A stretch of 64,000 nt of DNA. Origin: Saussurea involucrata (lineage: Eukaryota; Streptophyta; Magnoliopsida; Asterales; Asteraceae). A program made the translations under genes and the position numbers. The stretch is taken from positions 86,156,873-86,220,872 of the forward strand of contig CM066326.1 in assembly GCA_033807775.1 (NCBI GenBank), given 5' to 3'. Below the pieces are notes generated by a model, which was not told the origin of the DNA, did no database searches, and worked only from the letters and a program-made list of their open reading frames with translations. Positions 39,628-51,249 of this stretch are shown in pieces. How positions within the stretch are numbered: the first letter of the stretch is position 1; every line of letters begins with the position of its first letter.

Positions 39628-42600
39628 TCAAGGGTTATACTCAAGCATGCCTAAACCAAGTCTTAATTTAAAGAACGCCTTCTTGTTTAGAGCTTTAGTG
39701 AAAATATCGGCCAAATTATCTTCCGAATCAACCTTTTCAAGCACGATTTTGCCTTTTTGAACATTATCTCGTAAAAAGTGATGTCTCAATTCAATATGTT
39801 TGGTACGAGAATGCAAAACGGGATTTTTACTTAAGTTTATGGCACTTGAGTTATCACACATAATTGGAATTTTGGTTAGGTGTACCTCAAAATCGGTAAG
39901 TGTGTGTTTCATCCATAGGACTTGAGCACATGCTCTTGCGGCGGCTACATATTCCGCTTCGGTGGTAGACAAAGCTACGGATTGTTGTTTCTTAGAGAAC
40001 CAAGATACAAGTGAGAGACCTATAAAGGCGCATACCCCACTAGTACTTTTTCGGTCAACAATAGATCCACCAAGATCGGAATCGGCAAAACACGTTACTT
40101 CTAACTCGGGTTGCTTTGCGTACCATAAGCCAAGATTAGTAGTACCTCGTAAATATCGAAAAATACGCTTGACAGCTTCATAGTGAGATTGTTTAGGTGA
40201 AGATTGAAAACGAGCACATAAACATACACTAAACATAATGTCAGGTCTACTAGCAGTTAAATATAATAAACTACCAATCATACCACGATAAATCTTTTCA
40301 TTAAAATCGTTTCCCTCCTCGTCACGAGATAATTGCAAATTTGTGGTCATTGGAGTTTCAACGGGTTTGACAATTTCAAAGTTAAACTTTTTCAACATAT
40401 CTTTACAATATTTAGATTGACTAATGAAAATACCAGTTTCACATTGTTTTATTTGCAATCCTAAGAAGTATTTTAACTCTCCCATCATGCTCATTTCAAA
40501 CTCGCTTGTCATTTTCGCAGAAAATTCATTACACAGTTTTTCATTAGTGGAACCAAAAATAATATCATCAACATATACTTGCACAACCACAATATCATTT
40601 TGAACATATTTCACAAATAAAGTATTATCAATTTTACCCATAATATAACCACTAACAATTAAAAAGGTTTTTAATCTATCATACCACGCACGCGGAGCCT
40701 GCTTTAAACCATAAAGCGCCTTTTTTAATTTATAAACATGTGTCGGGTTTTCAAAACTTTCAAAACCGGGAGGTTGAGAAACGTATACCTCCTCATTTAT
40801 AATACCATTTAAGAAAGCACTTTTAACATCCATTTGAAATAACTTAAAATCTTTAGCATTTGCAAAAGCGAGAAGCATTCGAATAGACTCCAACCTTGCA
40901 ACCGGTGCAAAGGTTTCGTCATAATCTATACCTTCTTGTTGACTGTACCCCTTGGCAACTAAACGTGCCTTGTTTCGTGTGACTCCACCGTTTTCGTCTA
41001 CCTTGTTTCGGAAGACCCATCTTGTGCCAATAATGGTTTGACTACTAGGGCTAGGCACTAAGTCCCACACATCATTCCTAGTAAATTGGTTTAACTCATC
41101 TTGCATGGCCAATATCCAATCCTCATCACCTAAAGCTTCATCTATGGTTTTAGGTTCTATGGTTGAGATAAAGGCATGGAAAGCACAATGGGTAAGGATT
41201 TGTGATCTAGTTGTCCTTTGGTTTAGGTCACCTATAATTTGATCTACGGGATGGCCTCGAGCGGTTCTAAGGTTAGGATCATCTATACCTTGTGGAATAA
41301 AGCATGGAGGGGCATCACTAGATTCAATATTATTTGTGGAAGGTTGGGTACCTAAATCCAAGGTACTAAGTTGTTGGGCTAAGACATCTCCTTCACGGAT
41401 ATTATCATTTGCTAAGGATGCACTCGGTTTGGGAGGACTCTCGTCAAAACTAACATTAAGGGATTCTTCCACTACCATGGTCTCCTTATTTAGGATTCTA
41501 TAGGCTTTGCTATTCCAAGAATAACCTAGGAACACTCCCTCATAGGCTTTGGGGTCAAATTTGGTTAGGTAGGATTTGGTGTTTAAAATGAAACATTTAC
41601 AACCAAAAACTTTTAGGTGAGCTAGGGAAGGTTTTCTACCTCGGTAAAGTTCATAGGGTGTCTTATTTAGGATACCTCTAATTAGGACACGGTTAAGCAC
41701 ATAGGTCGCGGTAGCAACGGCATCACACCAAAACTTTTGGGGAACTTGATGTTCGTTTAGCATAGTTCTACTCATTTCTTGCAACGTTCGATTTTTCCTT
41801 TCAACAACCCCGTTAGATTGAGGAGTTCGAGGAGCCGAAAAGTTATGAGTTATACCATGTTTATCACAAAAGGCACCAAATTGTACATCATTATCGAATT
41901 CTCGTCCATGGTCCGTACGTATGGAAACAATCGTACAACCTTGTTGGTTTTGAATTCGTTTTCCCAAAATTTTAAACTTTTCAAAAGCCTCATTTTTATG
42001 TCTCAAAAATAAAGTCCAAGTATAACGGGAATAATCATCCACAATAACCAAAGTATAAAAATTTCCTCCAAAACTTTGAATAGCCATCGGGCCAAAAAGA
42101 TCCATATGTAAAAGTTCTAAAACTCTTTGAGTAGAAATAACATTTTTTGATTTATGAGAAACGTGATGTTGTTTGCCGACACGACAAGCATCACAAAAAT
42201 GATTATCAAACTTTAATTTTGGCAGGTCACTCACAAGCTCCTTATTTTTTAAGTTTTGCATTAATCTTAGATTAGCGTGACCTAAACGCCTATGCCATAA
42301 AGTAGAAACATCATTAATAGAAGATAAGCATACATTATCAGATACAACAGTTTTACAAATATATAAATTTCCTTTTACAAAGCCATTTAAAAGAACTTTG
42401 CCATTTTTTATGATTTTACAAGAATCTTCTTCGAAGACAACAGTTGTATTATTTTTACACAATTGGCGAACACTCAATAAATTAAAATGTAAATTATCAA
42501 CATGATTAACATTAAGAAATTGAACATTATTGCAAGAGACTGTACCTCTACCAATTATATTTCCTTTGGAGTTTCCTTCAAAAATTACCTGTCCACCATC

Positions 42601-42678
42601 ACATGACTTATATGATGAAAAGAGATTATTGTTTCCGGTCATGTGACGTGTGCAACCACTATCGAGTATCCAGTCCAT
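39628..42678 (-). CDS. Copia Pol: protease, integrase, RT, RNase H
   Basis: 1016 aa without interruption. Near the start is the protease motif LDSGCTRHMTG; then a GAG-pre-integrase HHCC region (LWHRRLGHANLRL, CDACRVGKQH), an integrase core (LLHMDLFGPM, RTDHGREFDN, NGVVERKNRT), reverse transcriptase with YVDDIIFGST near residue 704, and RNase H with CFADSDLGG and STTEAEYVAA, ending ADIFTKAL. The order protease-integrase-RT-RNase H is diagnostic of Copia. Gag is in a separate frame 327 bp upstream. A TAG lies five codons before the ATG, with open frame above it, so how Pol is translated is unclear. Confidence 0.95.
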   Translation of the reverse strand: MDWILDSGCTRHMTGNNNLFSSYKSCDGGQVIFEGNSKGNIIGRGTVSCNNVQFLNVNHVDNLHFNLLSVRQLCKNNTTVVFEEDSCKIIKNGKVLLNGFVKGNLYICKTVVSDNVCLSSINDVSTLWHRRLGHANLRLMQNLKNKELVSDLPKLKFDNHFCDACRVGKQHHVSHKSKNVISTQRVLELLHMDLFGPMAIQSFGGNFYTLVIVDDYSRYTWTLFLRHKNEAFEKFKILGKRIQNQQGCTIVSIRTDHGREFDNDVQFGAFCDKHGITHNFSAPRTPQSNGVVERKNRTLQEMSRTMLNEHQVPQKFWCDAVATATYVLNRVLIRGILNKTPYELYRGRKPSLAHLKVFGCKCFILNTKSYLTKFDPKAYEGVFLGYSWNSKAYRILNKETMVVEESLNVSFDESPPKPSASLANDNIREGDVLAQQLSTLDLGTQPSTNNIESSDAPPCFIPQGIDDPNLRTARGHPVDQIIGDLNQRTTRSQILTHCAFHAFISTIEPKTIDEALGDEDWILAMQDELNQFTRNDVWDLVPSPSSQTIIGTRWVFRNKVDENGGVTRNKARLVAKGYSQQEGIDYDETFAPVARLESIRMLLAFANAKDFKLFQMDVKSAFLNGIINEEVYVSQPPGFESFENPTHVYKLKKALYGLKQAPRAWYDRLKTFLIVSGYIMGKIDNTLFVKYVQNDIVVVQVYVDDIIFGSTNEKLCNEFSAKMTSEFEMSMMGELKYFLGLQIKQCETGIFISQSKYCKDMLKKFNFEIVKPVETPMTTNLQLSRDEEGNDFNEKIYRGMIGSLLYLTASRPDIMFSVCLCARFQSSPKQSHYEAVKRIFRYLRGTTNLGLWYAKQPELEVTCFADSDLGGSIVDRKSTSGVCAFIGLSLVSWFSKKQQSVALSTTEAEYVAAARACAQVLWMKHTLTDFEVHLTKIPIMCDNSSAINLSKNPVLHSRTKHIELRHHFLRDNVQKGKIVLEKVDSEDNLADIFTKALNKKAFFKLRLGLGMLEYNP

Positions 42679-43005
42679 ATCAAGGTCAATCTACAATAAT
42701 GAAGATGTAACTTTTATGGTCCCCATTTCTCGTGGGTCCTTGACAATTAGTTTCAAAAGTCAACCAACATACATATATATAAAGTAAAACAGAATATATA
42801 TATATATAATATATTACACAATATTAATATATATATATAATACATCAAATCATATTAATATATATATATAACAAACACCATATTATATATATATATATGT
42901 AATACGTATATATATGTAAACAAACAGTACATAGAATATATATTACTTATATATATAATGTATACAACAAAATATATTTAAACTATATATATATACATAA
43001 CACAT
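42679..43005 (-). other. AT-rich spacer between Copia gag and pol
   Basis: 327 bp, most of it TA-repeat sequence. The 50 bp nearest pol look like a continuation of coding sequence above an in-frame TAG. A donor-like GTATGCG near the gag end and TTGTAG before pol are visible, but a splice between them would not join the frames cleanly. Confidence 0.6.
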
Positions 43006-44916
43006 TTAAAACCATAAACGCATACCACCGGGATTATCATTACTAAACATTCCTTTTGGAATCCATTTATTTACCATTTTAATTTTGCGATTATATTTAT
43101 CATACACATAAAAACAAGTATTTACATTCGCATTATTATTAGGTTTAGAATATTTATCATGGTACATGCGAGCATACGGTTTTCTCGTATTATAATTTAC
43201 ATTATTTATTTTACGCACATACGGAGGTTTTTGCACATATTGATTTCTTGTATTTACTTTAGGTGATTCATAGAATCTTTTGATGGGTATACATGAACAT
43301 TTATCAACACAAGTATTGGAACCAATGCCTTTTCTACATTTTATACGGTTAGGCATATTAAGCATGTTAAGAACTTTCTCATTGCTACTTTCAAAGGCTT
43401 TAGCTAGCATGTTATCTTTTTCATATGAAGCACATTTAGCCTTTAAACATGTAATCTCATTATCAAGAATATCACATTTTGTACAAATAATATTTTCATG
43501 TGATTTTTTATTCAAGCATGCAATTTCTTTATTTAAAACATCACAAGATTTACAAAAATCTTTTTCTCCTAATTTAGTTTCTAATTTAGCAATTATATCT
43601 ATATCATTTTCAGATTTTTGTTTAACATTTTTTATTTCCTTTTTACATGCATTTACAGTTTCTTTTAACATAGCATTCTCATCTTGGTAACGATTTGCAA
43701 GAGCGGCCATTTTATGAAAAGATTCATATAATTCTTCAAGATTATTTTCACTATCACTTTCATAATCACTATCGTAATCCGAGTAAGAAGATTTTACCTC
43801 GTCGTCGCTATCGGCCATAAGACAAATGGCTTGATAGTCATCTTCTTCTTCACTCTCGCTCCACGCGCCTCCAATGAAGGCTTTCTCCTTCTTCTTTTGG
43901 AATTTGTTCTTTTTCGGACATTCATTGGCGTAGTGGTCTTTGTCACCACATGAGTAGCAAAAGCCTCTCTTTGGCTTAGCTTTATCGTCTTCACTCGAGT
44001 CGCCATTTTTCTTAACTTTTTCGTCTCGTTTATGGAACTTACGACTTCGATTTTCACCACCACGACGGTAGTTACCGTTTCTTTGAAATCTGCCATTGTT
44101 AGAAAATTTATTATTATTATTAAGAAATTTGGAAAAGTTTCTTACCAACATGGCGACTTCATCGAGAGTTTCGGATGGATCTTTCGAGGAGCTAGCTTTC
44201 TCCTTTTTCTTCTCATCTTTTGGTGTTGAGACATTGAGAGCGATTGATTTCTTTTTAACTTGCTCCCGGTCTTTGTTTCTTTTAAGTGCAATTTCATGCA
44301 CTTTAAGATTACCGATCAAGTCATCTATCTTCATTATGGAAAGGTCACGGGAGTCTTCTAAGGATGTTATCTTTTGCATCCACTCCGAAGGAAGAGCTCG
44401 TAGGATTTTCCTTATATAGTCCTCGTTAGGATAAGTGCGATCCAAACCTTTCAAAGTAGTCACAATAAGGTTAAATCTTTTAAACATTGAGTCAATTGAC
44501 TCATCTTGTTTCATTTCGAATAGTTCATAATCGTGAACTAAAATATTTACTTTACTAGATTTAACCTCCGTGTTTCCACGATGAGTATTATTTAAACTTT
44601 CCCATATTTGATTTGCAGTTTTATAAGTATATACTCTTTCAATTTCGTCAGATGTTAAAGCAGCATATAATATATTCTTAGCTTCAAAGTTTAAACAAAA
44701 ATGAGCTTCATCAGAAGTAGTCCAGTCATCTATAGGTTTATCAATATAAACATCATCTTTCACAATGGTGGGTTTAAAATTCCCTTTTTCTATGATGTTC
44801 CAAATCTTTTGATTTTTGCCACGCACGTGACATTCAAATAGCTCGGCCCAAATGCCAAACTTTTCAGTATCTATCAAAGGAGGTTTTGAAAACACGATAT
44901 TAGTTTGTTGAGCCAT
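43006..44916 (-). CDS. Copia Gag
   Basis: 636 aa starting MAQQTNIVFSKPPLIDTEKF. The first 230 residues are the UBN2-type Gag core. A basic Asn/Arg-rich stretch precedes a zinc knuckle CYSCGDKDHYANEC (CX2CX4HX4C) near residue 320. The C-terminal half is charged with probable coiled coil, with repeated CDILDNEI-like units. It forms the particle shell and binds RNA. The frame is intact and ends with TAA before the AT-rich spacer. Confidence 0.94.
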   Translation of the reverse strand: MAQQTNIVFSKPPLIDTEKFGIWAELFECHVRGKNQKIWNIIEKGNFKPTIVKDDVYIDKPIDDWTTSDEAHFCLNFEAKNILYAALTSDEIERVYTYKTANQIWESLNNTHRGNTEVKSSKVNILVHDYELFEMKQDESIDSMFKRFNLIVTTLKGLDRTYPNEDYIRKILRALPSEWMQKITSLEDSRDLSIMKIDDLIGNLKVHEIALKRNKDREQVKKKSIALNVSTPKDEKKKEKASSSKDPSETLDEVAMLVRNFSKFLNNNNKFSNNGRFQRNGNYRRGGENRSRKFHKRDEKVKKNGDSSEDDKAKPKRGFCYSCGDKDHYANECPKKNKFQKKKEKAFIGGAWSESEEEDDYQAICLMADSDDEVKSSYSDYDSDYESDSENNLEELYESFHKMAALANRYQDENAMLKETVNACKKEIKNVKQKSENDIDIIAKLETKLGEKDFCKSCDVLNKEIACLNKKSHENIICTKCDILDNEITCLKAKCASYEKDNMLAKAFESSNEKVLNMLNMPNRIKCRKGIGSNTCVDKCSCIPIKRFYESPKVNTRNQYVQKPPYVRKINNVNYNTRKPYARMYHDKYSKPNNNANVNTCFYVYDKYNRKIKMVNKWIPKGMFSNDNPGGMRLWF

Positions 44917-44960
44917 TTAGAAGAATAAGAGAAAAATATGCAGAATATTTTGAAAGACCT

Positions 44961-44972
44961 GCTCTGATACCA
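44961..44972 (-). other. Primer binding site of the Copia element
   Basis: Minus-strand TGGTATCAGAGC, complementary to initiator tRNA-Met, stands 2 nt inside the 5' LTR. Confidence 0.95.
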
Positions 44973-44974
44973 AA

Positions 44975-46333
44975 TGTTGGACAACCTAAGGGGGGGGGGG
45001 GGTAAGGTTGTATTTAAAATCTTTTTCTTTCAAAAATTCTTTGAACAAATAAATACAGTACAAACAATACAGTAAAAATAAAGCAGAGTATAAACAAGTA
45101 AATATACAACAATTATATAAACAGATATAATTTAAATGCACAGCGGAAATGTAAAGAGATAAGGGAAAGATAATACTTGACAACGATATTTTTAAAGTGG
45201 TTCACCAAACACAAAGTTGGCTAGTCCACCTCGAGAAAATAACACTTCTCGGAGATCCAATACGAAACGTGTTCTTTACGGTAGAAACACAAACCTTAAT
45301 ACAACAAACGCGAAACACTCTTCTTTGAGAGATTAATGTGGATCACTCACTCTAATTCAAACACTTACAAGAGGGTATAGATTTTAATATGAATAATCAC
45401 TCTTGAATAAGGTTTATCACTTGGATATTTTTAGAGAGTTTGATCACTTGAGTTGTGTTGCTGATTCAACTAATCGAGAGATTTTAATCTGCTATCAACT
45501 CAAGATTTCTTGCTCAAAAATTAATTTTATCAGTTTAAGTGATTTAGTGTGAGTAAGAAAGCAGCAGAATAATAATCAAATGCTGAGGGAGAATTTATTG
45601 CTGAAGTTGGTGTAGCATTGAAGGCTGCTGGATGCTTGTATTTATACTGGATGATCATCAGTCTTGGGGATTTCGCGGTATACCGCCAGACCATCGCGGT
45701 ATACCTGCGTCAGAAAAAGTGTACTGCAAGGAGAAGGTCAACCTGCAAAAGATCAACGGCTACAAGTACCCGCGGTATACCGCGTTGCACATGGCGGTAT
45801 ACCGCCTGAAAAAGTTGTCTGACAAAAGAAGCTTCATATGCAGATGATGCTGATGGTGAACAGTACCCGCGGTATACCGCGAAGACCTTGGCGGTATACC
45901 GCCTGAAGTTTTGTCCAATGAGAGCAAGGCAACGCAGGGTGGTTCGGCTGATCACACTTCTTGCAACAGATGATGAACAGTAGCAAACAGCATATATATA
46001 TATATATATATCAAGTGATTTAATATATATATAAAAAAAATATTGTATATATATATTTGATTCAAATATATTTATATAGATACGAAATATCCAAGTGATA
46101 AAATATTTTAGGGTGTTTATCATTTTAAAATAAAATGACGAAACTCTTCAGACTTGGATACTTCAGATAAAAAATTTATCGAGATCATTTAAATATCTGC
46201 ACACTCGGATAAAATATTAGATAACAAAATAATGCGGTGTGTTTTGTAATCATCAAAATAAATATGGAGATGTGATTTTATGTGTACCAAAAATATATCA
46301 CAATATTTAAAGCTGGGTACACTTGCACCAACA
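44975..46333 (-). repeat. 5' LTR of the Copia element
   Basis: 1359 bp, nearly identical to 38105-39465. Palindrome array copies start at 45675, 45696, 45772, 45794, 45869 and 45891. Confidence 0.96.
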
Positions 46334-47307
46334 GCAACATTTTTTTTTTGAGAAATAAGTGCTAAAATCATTCATATGTCATTTTATAAAATTCATGCTT
46401 TCTAAAAATACCTTTAAAGTATATAGTTTGAAAAACAAGGAAAATTAATTAAAATACCCAAAGTTTGACTTTGACTTACCAAAATACTCACTTTCTAAAC
46501 CATTTTACCAAAATACTCATTTTTTCTGCGATGGAATTCGCGATCGCGGACCAGGGGTATTTTGAAAATTTGTCTCCCTAGATCGCAGGAGGAGGCCCGC
46601 GGCACATTCAAATTGGTGATTTTGATTTGAAATTTACACTTTCAACCCCTATAATTATTTACTTAGTTTACTTTATATCTTTTACTTTCCTAATTTTAAT
46701 TTTACACATTCGTCATATTAACACATATAATCGTTTATTAACTAAAATAGGTTAAAAAAATACGTTTTAATTTTAACAAGTTACACTATAAAAATAGTCT
46801 CTCCGATATATACTACATAAAAAATTAATGTCCCGTTCTGTCCCATATGTTAAAAAAATACGTTTTAATTTTAACAAATTACATCATTATAATCGTCTTT
46901 TCAATACGTTTGAAATGAGCCCAATATTAAATATATTTTGATTTAATTATTTTATTATATATCATATATACTACATAAAAATATTTTTAATATTTACAAT
47001 TCATAACATTATAGTTAATTATTTAATTTATGGTATATTTCTTACTTTTTCAATTTTCGTTTTACACTCATATCGCATTAACATAATAATCTTATATTAA
47101 CTAAATGAAAAATAAAAAACTAATAGGTATAAAGTAAACTAACTAAATAAGTATAATATAATTAAATCAAAAAATAGTTAATATTGGGCTCATTTCGAAG
47201 GTATCAACGAGACGATATTAATGTGTAACTTGTTAAAATTAAAAAGGTTTTAACGTATTTTAGTTAAAAATTGATTAAATCGTCAAATTATTTGGATTAT
47301 ACGTCTC

Positions 47308-47334
47308 GCTGCATTGCAGTGGATAAATAACTAG
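47308..47334 (+). mobile_element. Helitron-like 3' terminus
   Basis: A short palindrome CTGCATTGCAG is followed 9 nt later by CTAG and then T, the layout of a Helitron 3' end. The 5' end was not found and the hairpin is weak. Confidence 0.4.
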
Positions 47335-47819
47335 TATATATATATATATATATATATCGAACTCCTGAACATATTTTAACGTAATTATGTATGTTAATGT
47401 GATATGTTAAAACGTACTTTTTAACGTATTTTAGTTAATATATGATTATAATGTTAATGCGATAAGAGTGTAAAACAAAAAATGAAAAAGTAAGAAATGT
47501 ACCATAAATTAAATAATTAACTATAATGTTATGAATTGTAAATATTAAAAATATTTTTATGTAGTATATATGATATATAGTAAAATAATTAAATCAAAAT
47601 ATATTTAATATTCGGCTTATTTCAAACGTATTAAAAAGACGATTATAATGATGTAATTTGTTAAAATTAAAACGTATTTTTTAACATATGGGACAGAACG
47701 GGACATTAATTTTTTGTCTAGCGTTTGGAAGGGTAAATACATGGTACATCATGGGATTAAATTATCATTTTTTTGTCCCCGGTTAAACCCCTTGGAACAA
47801 GGTGGGACAATAGAAAAAA

Positions 47820-48088
47820 GGGAAATTAATTAAAATACCCTAAGTTTGACATTGACTTACCAAAATACCCTATTTTTGAAAAGTTTACCAAAATACCCTA
47901 TTTTTCCGCGAAGGGAACCCTCGATCGCGGGCCTCGAACCCCATCGCGGACCAGGGACTGAAAGTGTAAATATGAAGCACATAAATTTTCAAAAATGGTC
48001 CCTGCTCGCGATCGAGGGCTCCCTTCGCGAAAAAATAGGGTATTTTGGTAAGTCAATGTCAAACTTGGAGTATTTTAATTAATTTCCC
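47820..48088. mobile_element. MULE-type fold-back MITE, second copy
   Basis: GGGAAATTAATTAAAATACC to AATTAATTTCCC with perfect 9-bp duplication TAGAAAAAA (47811-47819 and 48089-48097). 269 bp; sister of 3846-4209. Confidence 0.88.
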
Positions 48089-48446
48089 TAGAAAAAAAGA
48101 CCACATTACCCTTTTTCTTTTTTATCTGATTCGTCCAACAGAGACTCTATTTCTTCTCTTCTCTGGACTTCTTCTTATCTGATATGCCTCCATCACTTTC
48201 TTCCTCCCCATGAAATCGCAGAAGACTTCTTCCTCCCAATGAAACCGTCGACTTCTTCTTCCCCATAAAATCGTCCCCCTCCAGCACACTTCTGTTTTCT
48301 CATCTAAAATTGAAATTTCGAGGGTGATTATGTAAAAAAAAAACATTTCATTTGGTTTTCCTGCTATGAAATTTAATGTGCGTATAAATTAAAAAGGAAC
48401 CTCCAACAATTTCGAGTAGCATCTCTTTGAAAATTTAGAATATTCA

Positions 48447-48629
48447 TTAAATCCACCATGTTTTCAGACTACTGCTTGCTGCCAGAATGAATAATCCACC
48501 ATCGTATGAACCAGGTTCATGGATCTGCAAAATAATTTCAAGTGATACCAACTTGTCAAAACCCCATTTCATATTCTTCTTGTGAAACCTTGTCCTGTTG
48601 CCATTCACGATATCTATAAACACATACAA
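48447..48629 (-). pseudogene. Possible captured gene fragment
   Basis: A 60-aa minus frame contains KKNMKWGFDKLVSLE, faintly like a MATH/TRAF-domain strand. It is inside a fold-back element, which makes capture plausible. The match is too short to be sure. Confidence 0.25.
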
Positions 48630-49240
48630 ATAATAATAATTTAAAACGATTTAATTAATTAGTTAATATATGATTATTACGTTAATGCGATAGGAGTGTA
48701 AAACAAAATTGAAAAAAATAAAAGATGTACCATAAATTAAATAATTAACTATAAGAGTTTGAATTATAAATATTATAAATATTTTTATGTAGTATATATG
48801 ATATATAATAAAATAAATAAATCCAAAAATATTCAGTATTGGGCTCATTTCGAACGTATCGAATGGACGATTATAATGGTGTAACTTGTTAAAATTAAAA
48901 CGTATTTTTTTAACGTATTTTAGTTAATAAACGATTATATGTGTTAAATGTAAAATTAAAATTATGAAAGTAAAATGTATAAAGTAAAGTAAATAAATAA
49001 GTATAGGGGTTGAAAGTGTAACATTTCAATCAAAACTCATCAAATTTAAAGGAATTGGCACCACCACGGGACACTCCCCTGTGATCGCGGGATGAAAAGT
49101 TTCAAAAGTTTCAAAAATGGTCCCTGCCTGCGATTGCGGACCCCCTTCGTGGAAAAAATGAGTATTTTGACAAATTCAGAAGAGAAATGAGTATTTTGGT
49201 AAGTTAAAGTCAAACTTTGAGTATTTTAATTAAATTCCCT

Positions 49241-50532
49241 TAATAATAAGGTTGATTTCCAGGAAAAAAAATAATTCTTGAAGACAATGGTCTTAGCCAT
49301 GTAGGTATAGGGCTATAGGTTATCATACTATGTTAAAAATATAAACAATTGAATTATTTATTTGAGGTGTTTTGTTATAATTTTTATAAATTAAAAAATA
49401 TTAAACATGATTTTCGGAATAATCTGTCATTTTGACATTTTTGTTTGATTGTTGAGTCTTATAAAACATTATAATAAACAATTTATTCAGTTCTATTCTG
49501 ACAGGGTCAATCTGGTCATTTTGACAGTTTTGTCTTGTCCTGTGTTACCAAGTATTATACCAGACAGGTTGTCCTGTCATGTCCTGTCTGCAAACCAAAC
49601 GCACCTGAAAGAGATGAAAACAAGAACATTTTTAAGAACATGTATATTTGCAACCCATAAATAAGATCCAAAAACCATTCAATCTCAGAACCCCAAAATC
49701 AAAAATCAAAACATTCGTCTTTGACATCAAGAACAAGTGGTGAAAACAAAATAAAAATAACCTAGATACAAGATCTGGAAACTATTCGTCTTCGACATCA
49801 AGAACAAGAACCTTCGTCTTCGAAATCGTCTTCATAAACCTAATTTAAATCGTGTTCGAAATCGTCTTGAAGAAACCAGCAGCAAACGGTGTCATCCATC
49901 TTCTACCAAACAATATACCCTTTCGACTTATTGAATCTGCAGGAGAAACGGTGCCACCGGTGGTGGTGGGACGGTTTCAAGATCTGGAGGTTTGGGGATT
50001 CAAAGAGGCGTTTGGGGAAGGCAACCGATCTAGAGGGATGAACACGAAGATGCTTCTGGTGAAGTTCCTGGTTTTCGACTTCTTGAGTCGAAAACCTTGA
50101 TCTGTTGGCCAAACTTGATCGGAAACCTTCGAAAACCAAACATGAATCTAAAACTGAAACCCATATATGTTGGTCGGATTGTAACTCCGGTAAACGGTGT
50201 TGTGGGAGGAGGCGTGGAGTTAGAGGGACACCACCGATGTGGCTGTTGAAGCGGTAACGAGGTAGGGACAATTTGATTGAGAAATGGATGAACGGTGATG
50301 GGTTTGGTGGTGGTGTTGAGCTGCTGTAATAGTTGAAGGTATGTTCGCCGGAAAAAGGATCAAGGGTGGGGAAGGGTTCTTGGTTCTTGAAAGGATGTTT
50401 TTGTTTTAACTTGTTTTTATTTTTTATTTATTTTAAAACTTTGTATTTTTTAAAAGAATATATGTAAAAGGAGTAAAAGACCAAAATGCCCCTCATGTGA
50501 GGGGCACATGGCCAACTTAACGGAGCCCTATC
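49241..50532. other. Region without a recognised gene
   Basis: Includes a 'gacaggttgtcctgtc' repeat fragment (49540-49605) and a less AT-rich part (49780-50390) that may be old gene sequence. A 122-aa minus frame at 49903-50271 has no motif I recognise. Confidence 0.5.
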
Positions 50533-50870
50533 TAAGGGCCTGTTTTTGGAAGTGGCTTAATGGACTTGATGAACCCTTGAGCTTATTCGCTCAACTATAA
50601 CATGGTGTTTGGAAGTTAGGGGTGCTCAAAAACCCGACCAACCCAACCCAACCCGACGTGGAATAACCCAACCCGAAGCAACCCGATGTCCAATCGAGTT
50701 GTAAAATTTTCAAACCGTATGTATTGGGTTGATATCGGGTTACGATAATTTGAACCCAACCCAACCCGATGAACCCGACATATATATATATATATATATT
50801 CAATCTCTTATCCATCTCTATATAACTCCTTCACACACACACACACATATATATGTATATAGTAGATGTT

Positions 50871-50909
<39 letters not shown>

Positions 50910-50919
50910 TAGTTGGCTA

Positions 50920-50937
50920 CCCGCGCAATGCGGCGGG
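50920..50937 (-). other. Helitron 3' terminal hairpin
   Basis: CCCGCCGCATTGCGCGGG on the minus strand forms a short stem-loop. With the final CTAG it marks the end of rolling-circle transfer. Confidence 0.85.
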
Positions 50938-51249
50938 ATGCCAAATTTTTTTTTAAATTGAGAGTATGACGTTTATGATCTTTATAAACTTTAAAGTTCA
51001 TAATGGTTGGTTGACCAAAAAGTTTTTGTTGCAATTAGATTACTGCAATTCATAATTAACCAAAAAACCAAAATTAATGTTTACACAAAATAAAAATGTA
51101 ATCATCTTTATAATATAAATCGATACCTACAAAATACGCTAAGGTATCACTTGAGGCATCCATATGAAGACGTGTCCTGTAATAAAAGTTTTATGATTAT
51201 AATCTATACAAATAGTTGTAAAAAATGTTTAATAATAACTCGTACCTTG

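Larger units (their letters stand above)
38105..46333 (-). mobile_element. Ty1/Copia LTR retrotransposon (SIRE-like)
   Basis: A complete 8229-bp element on the minus strand with duplication GCAAC (38100-38104 and 46334-46338). LTRs are 1361 and 1359 bp and differ by two substitutions I noticed plus poly-G and TA length changes, so it is young. It has an initiator tRNA-Met primer site, separate gag and pol frames, and a polypurine tract. Long LTRs and the EMSMMGELKYFLGLQIKQ reverse-transcriptase segment favour the SIRE/Maximus clade. Confidence 0.96.
46441..49240. mobile_element. Large MULE-like fold-back element with nested repeats
   Basis: Outer ends GAAAATTAATTAAAATACCC and inverted TTTTAATTAAATTCCC share arms of about 350 bp (46441-46810 and 48875-49240), including 'gcgatcgcgg' blocks and 'aaaatacgttttaattttaac'. 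The ends match the family at 3846-4209. Inside lie a second inverted pair (46826-47140 and 47385-47725), a Helitron-like end (47308-47334), a small sister MITE (47820-48088) and possible captured sequence (48100-48640). Target duplication not identified. Confidence 0.55.

Noticed and set aside
43280..43690. Plus-strand 136-aa frame opposite Copia gag
   Set aside because: Antisense shadow of the gag coding sequence.
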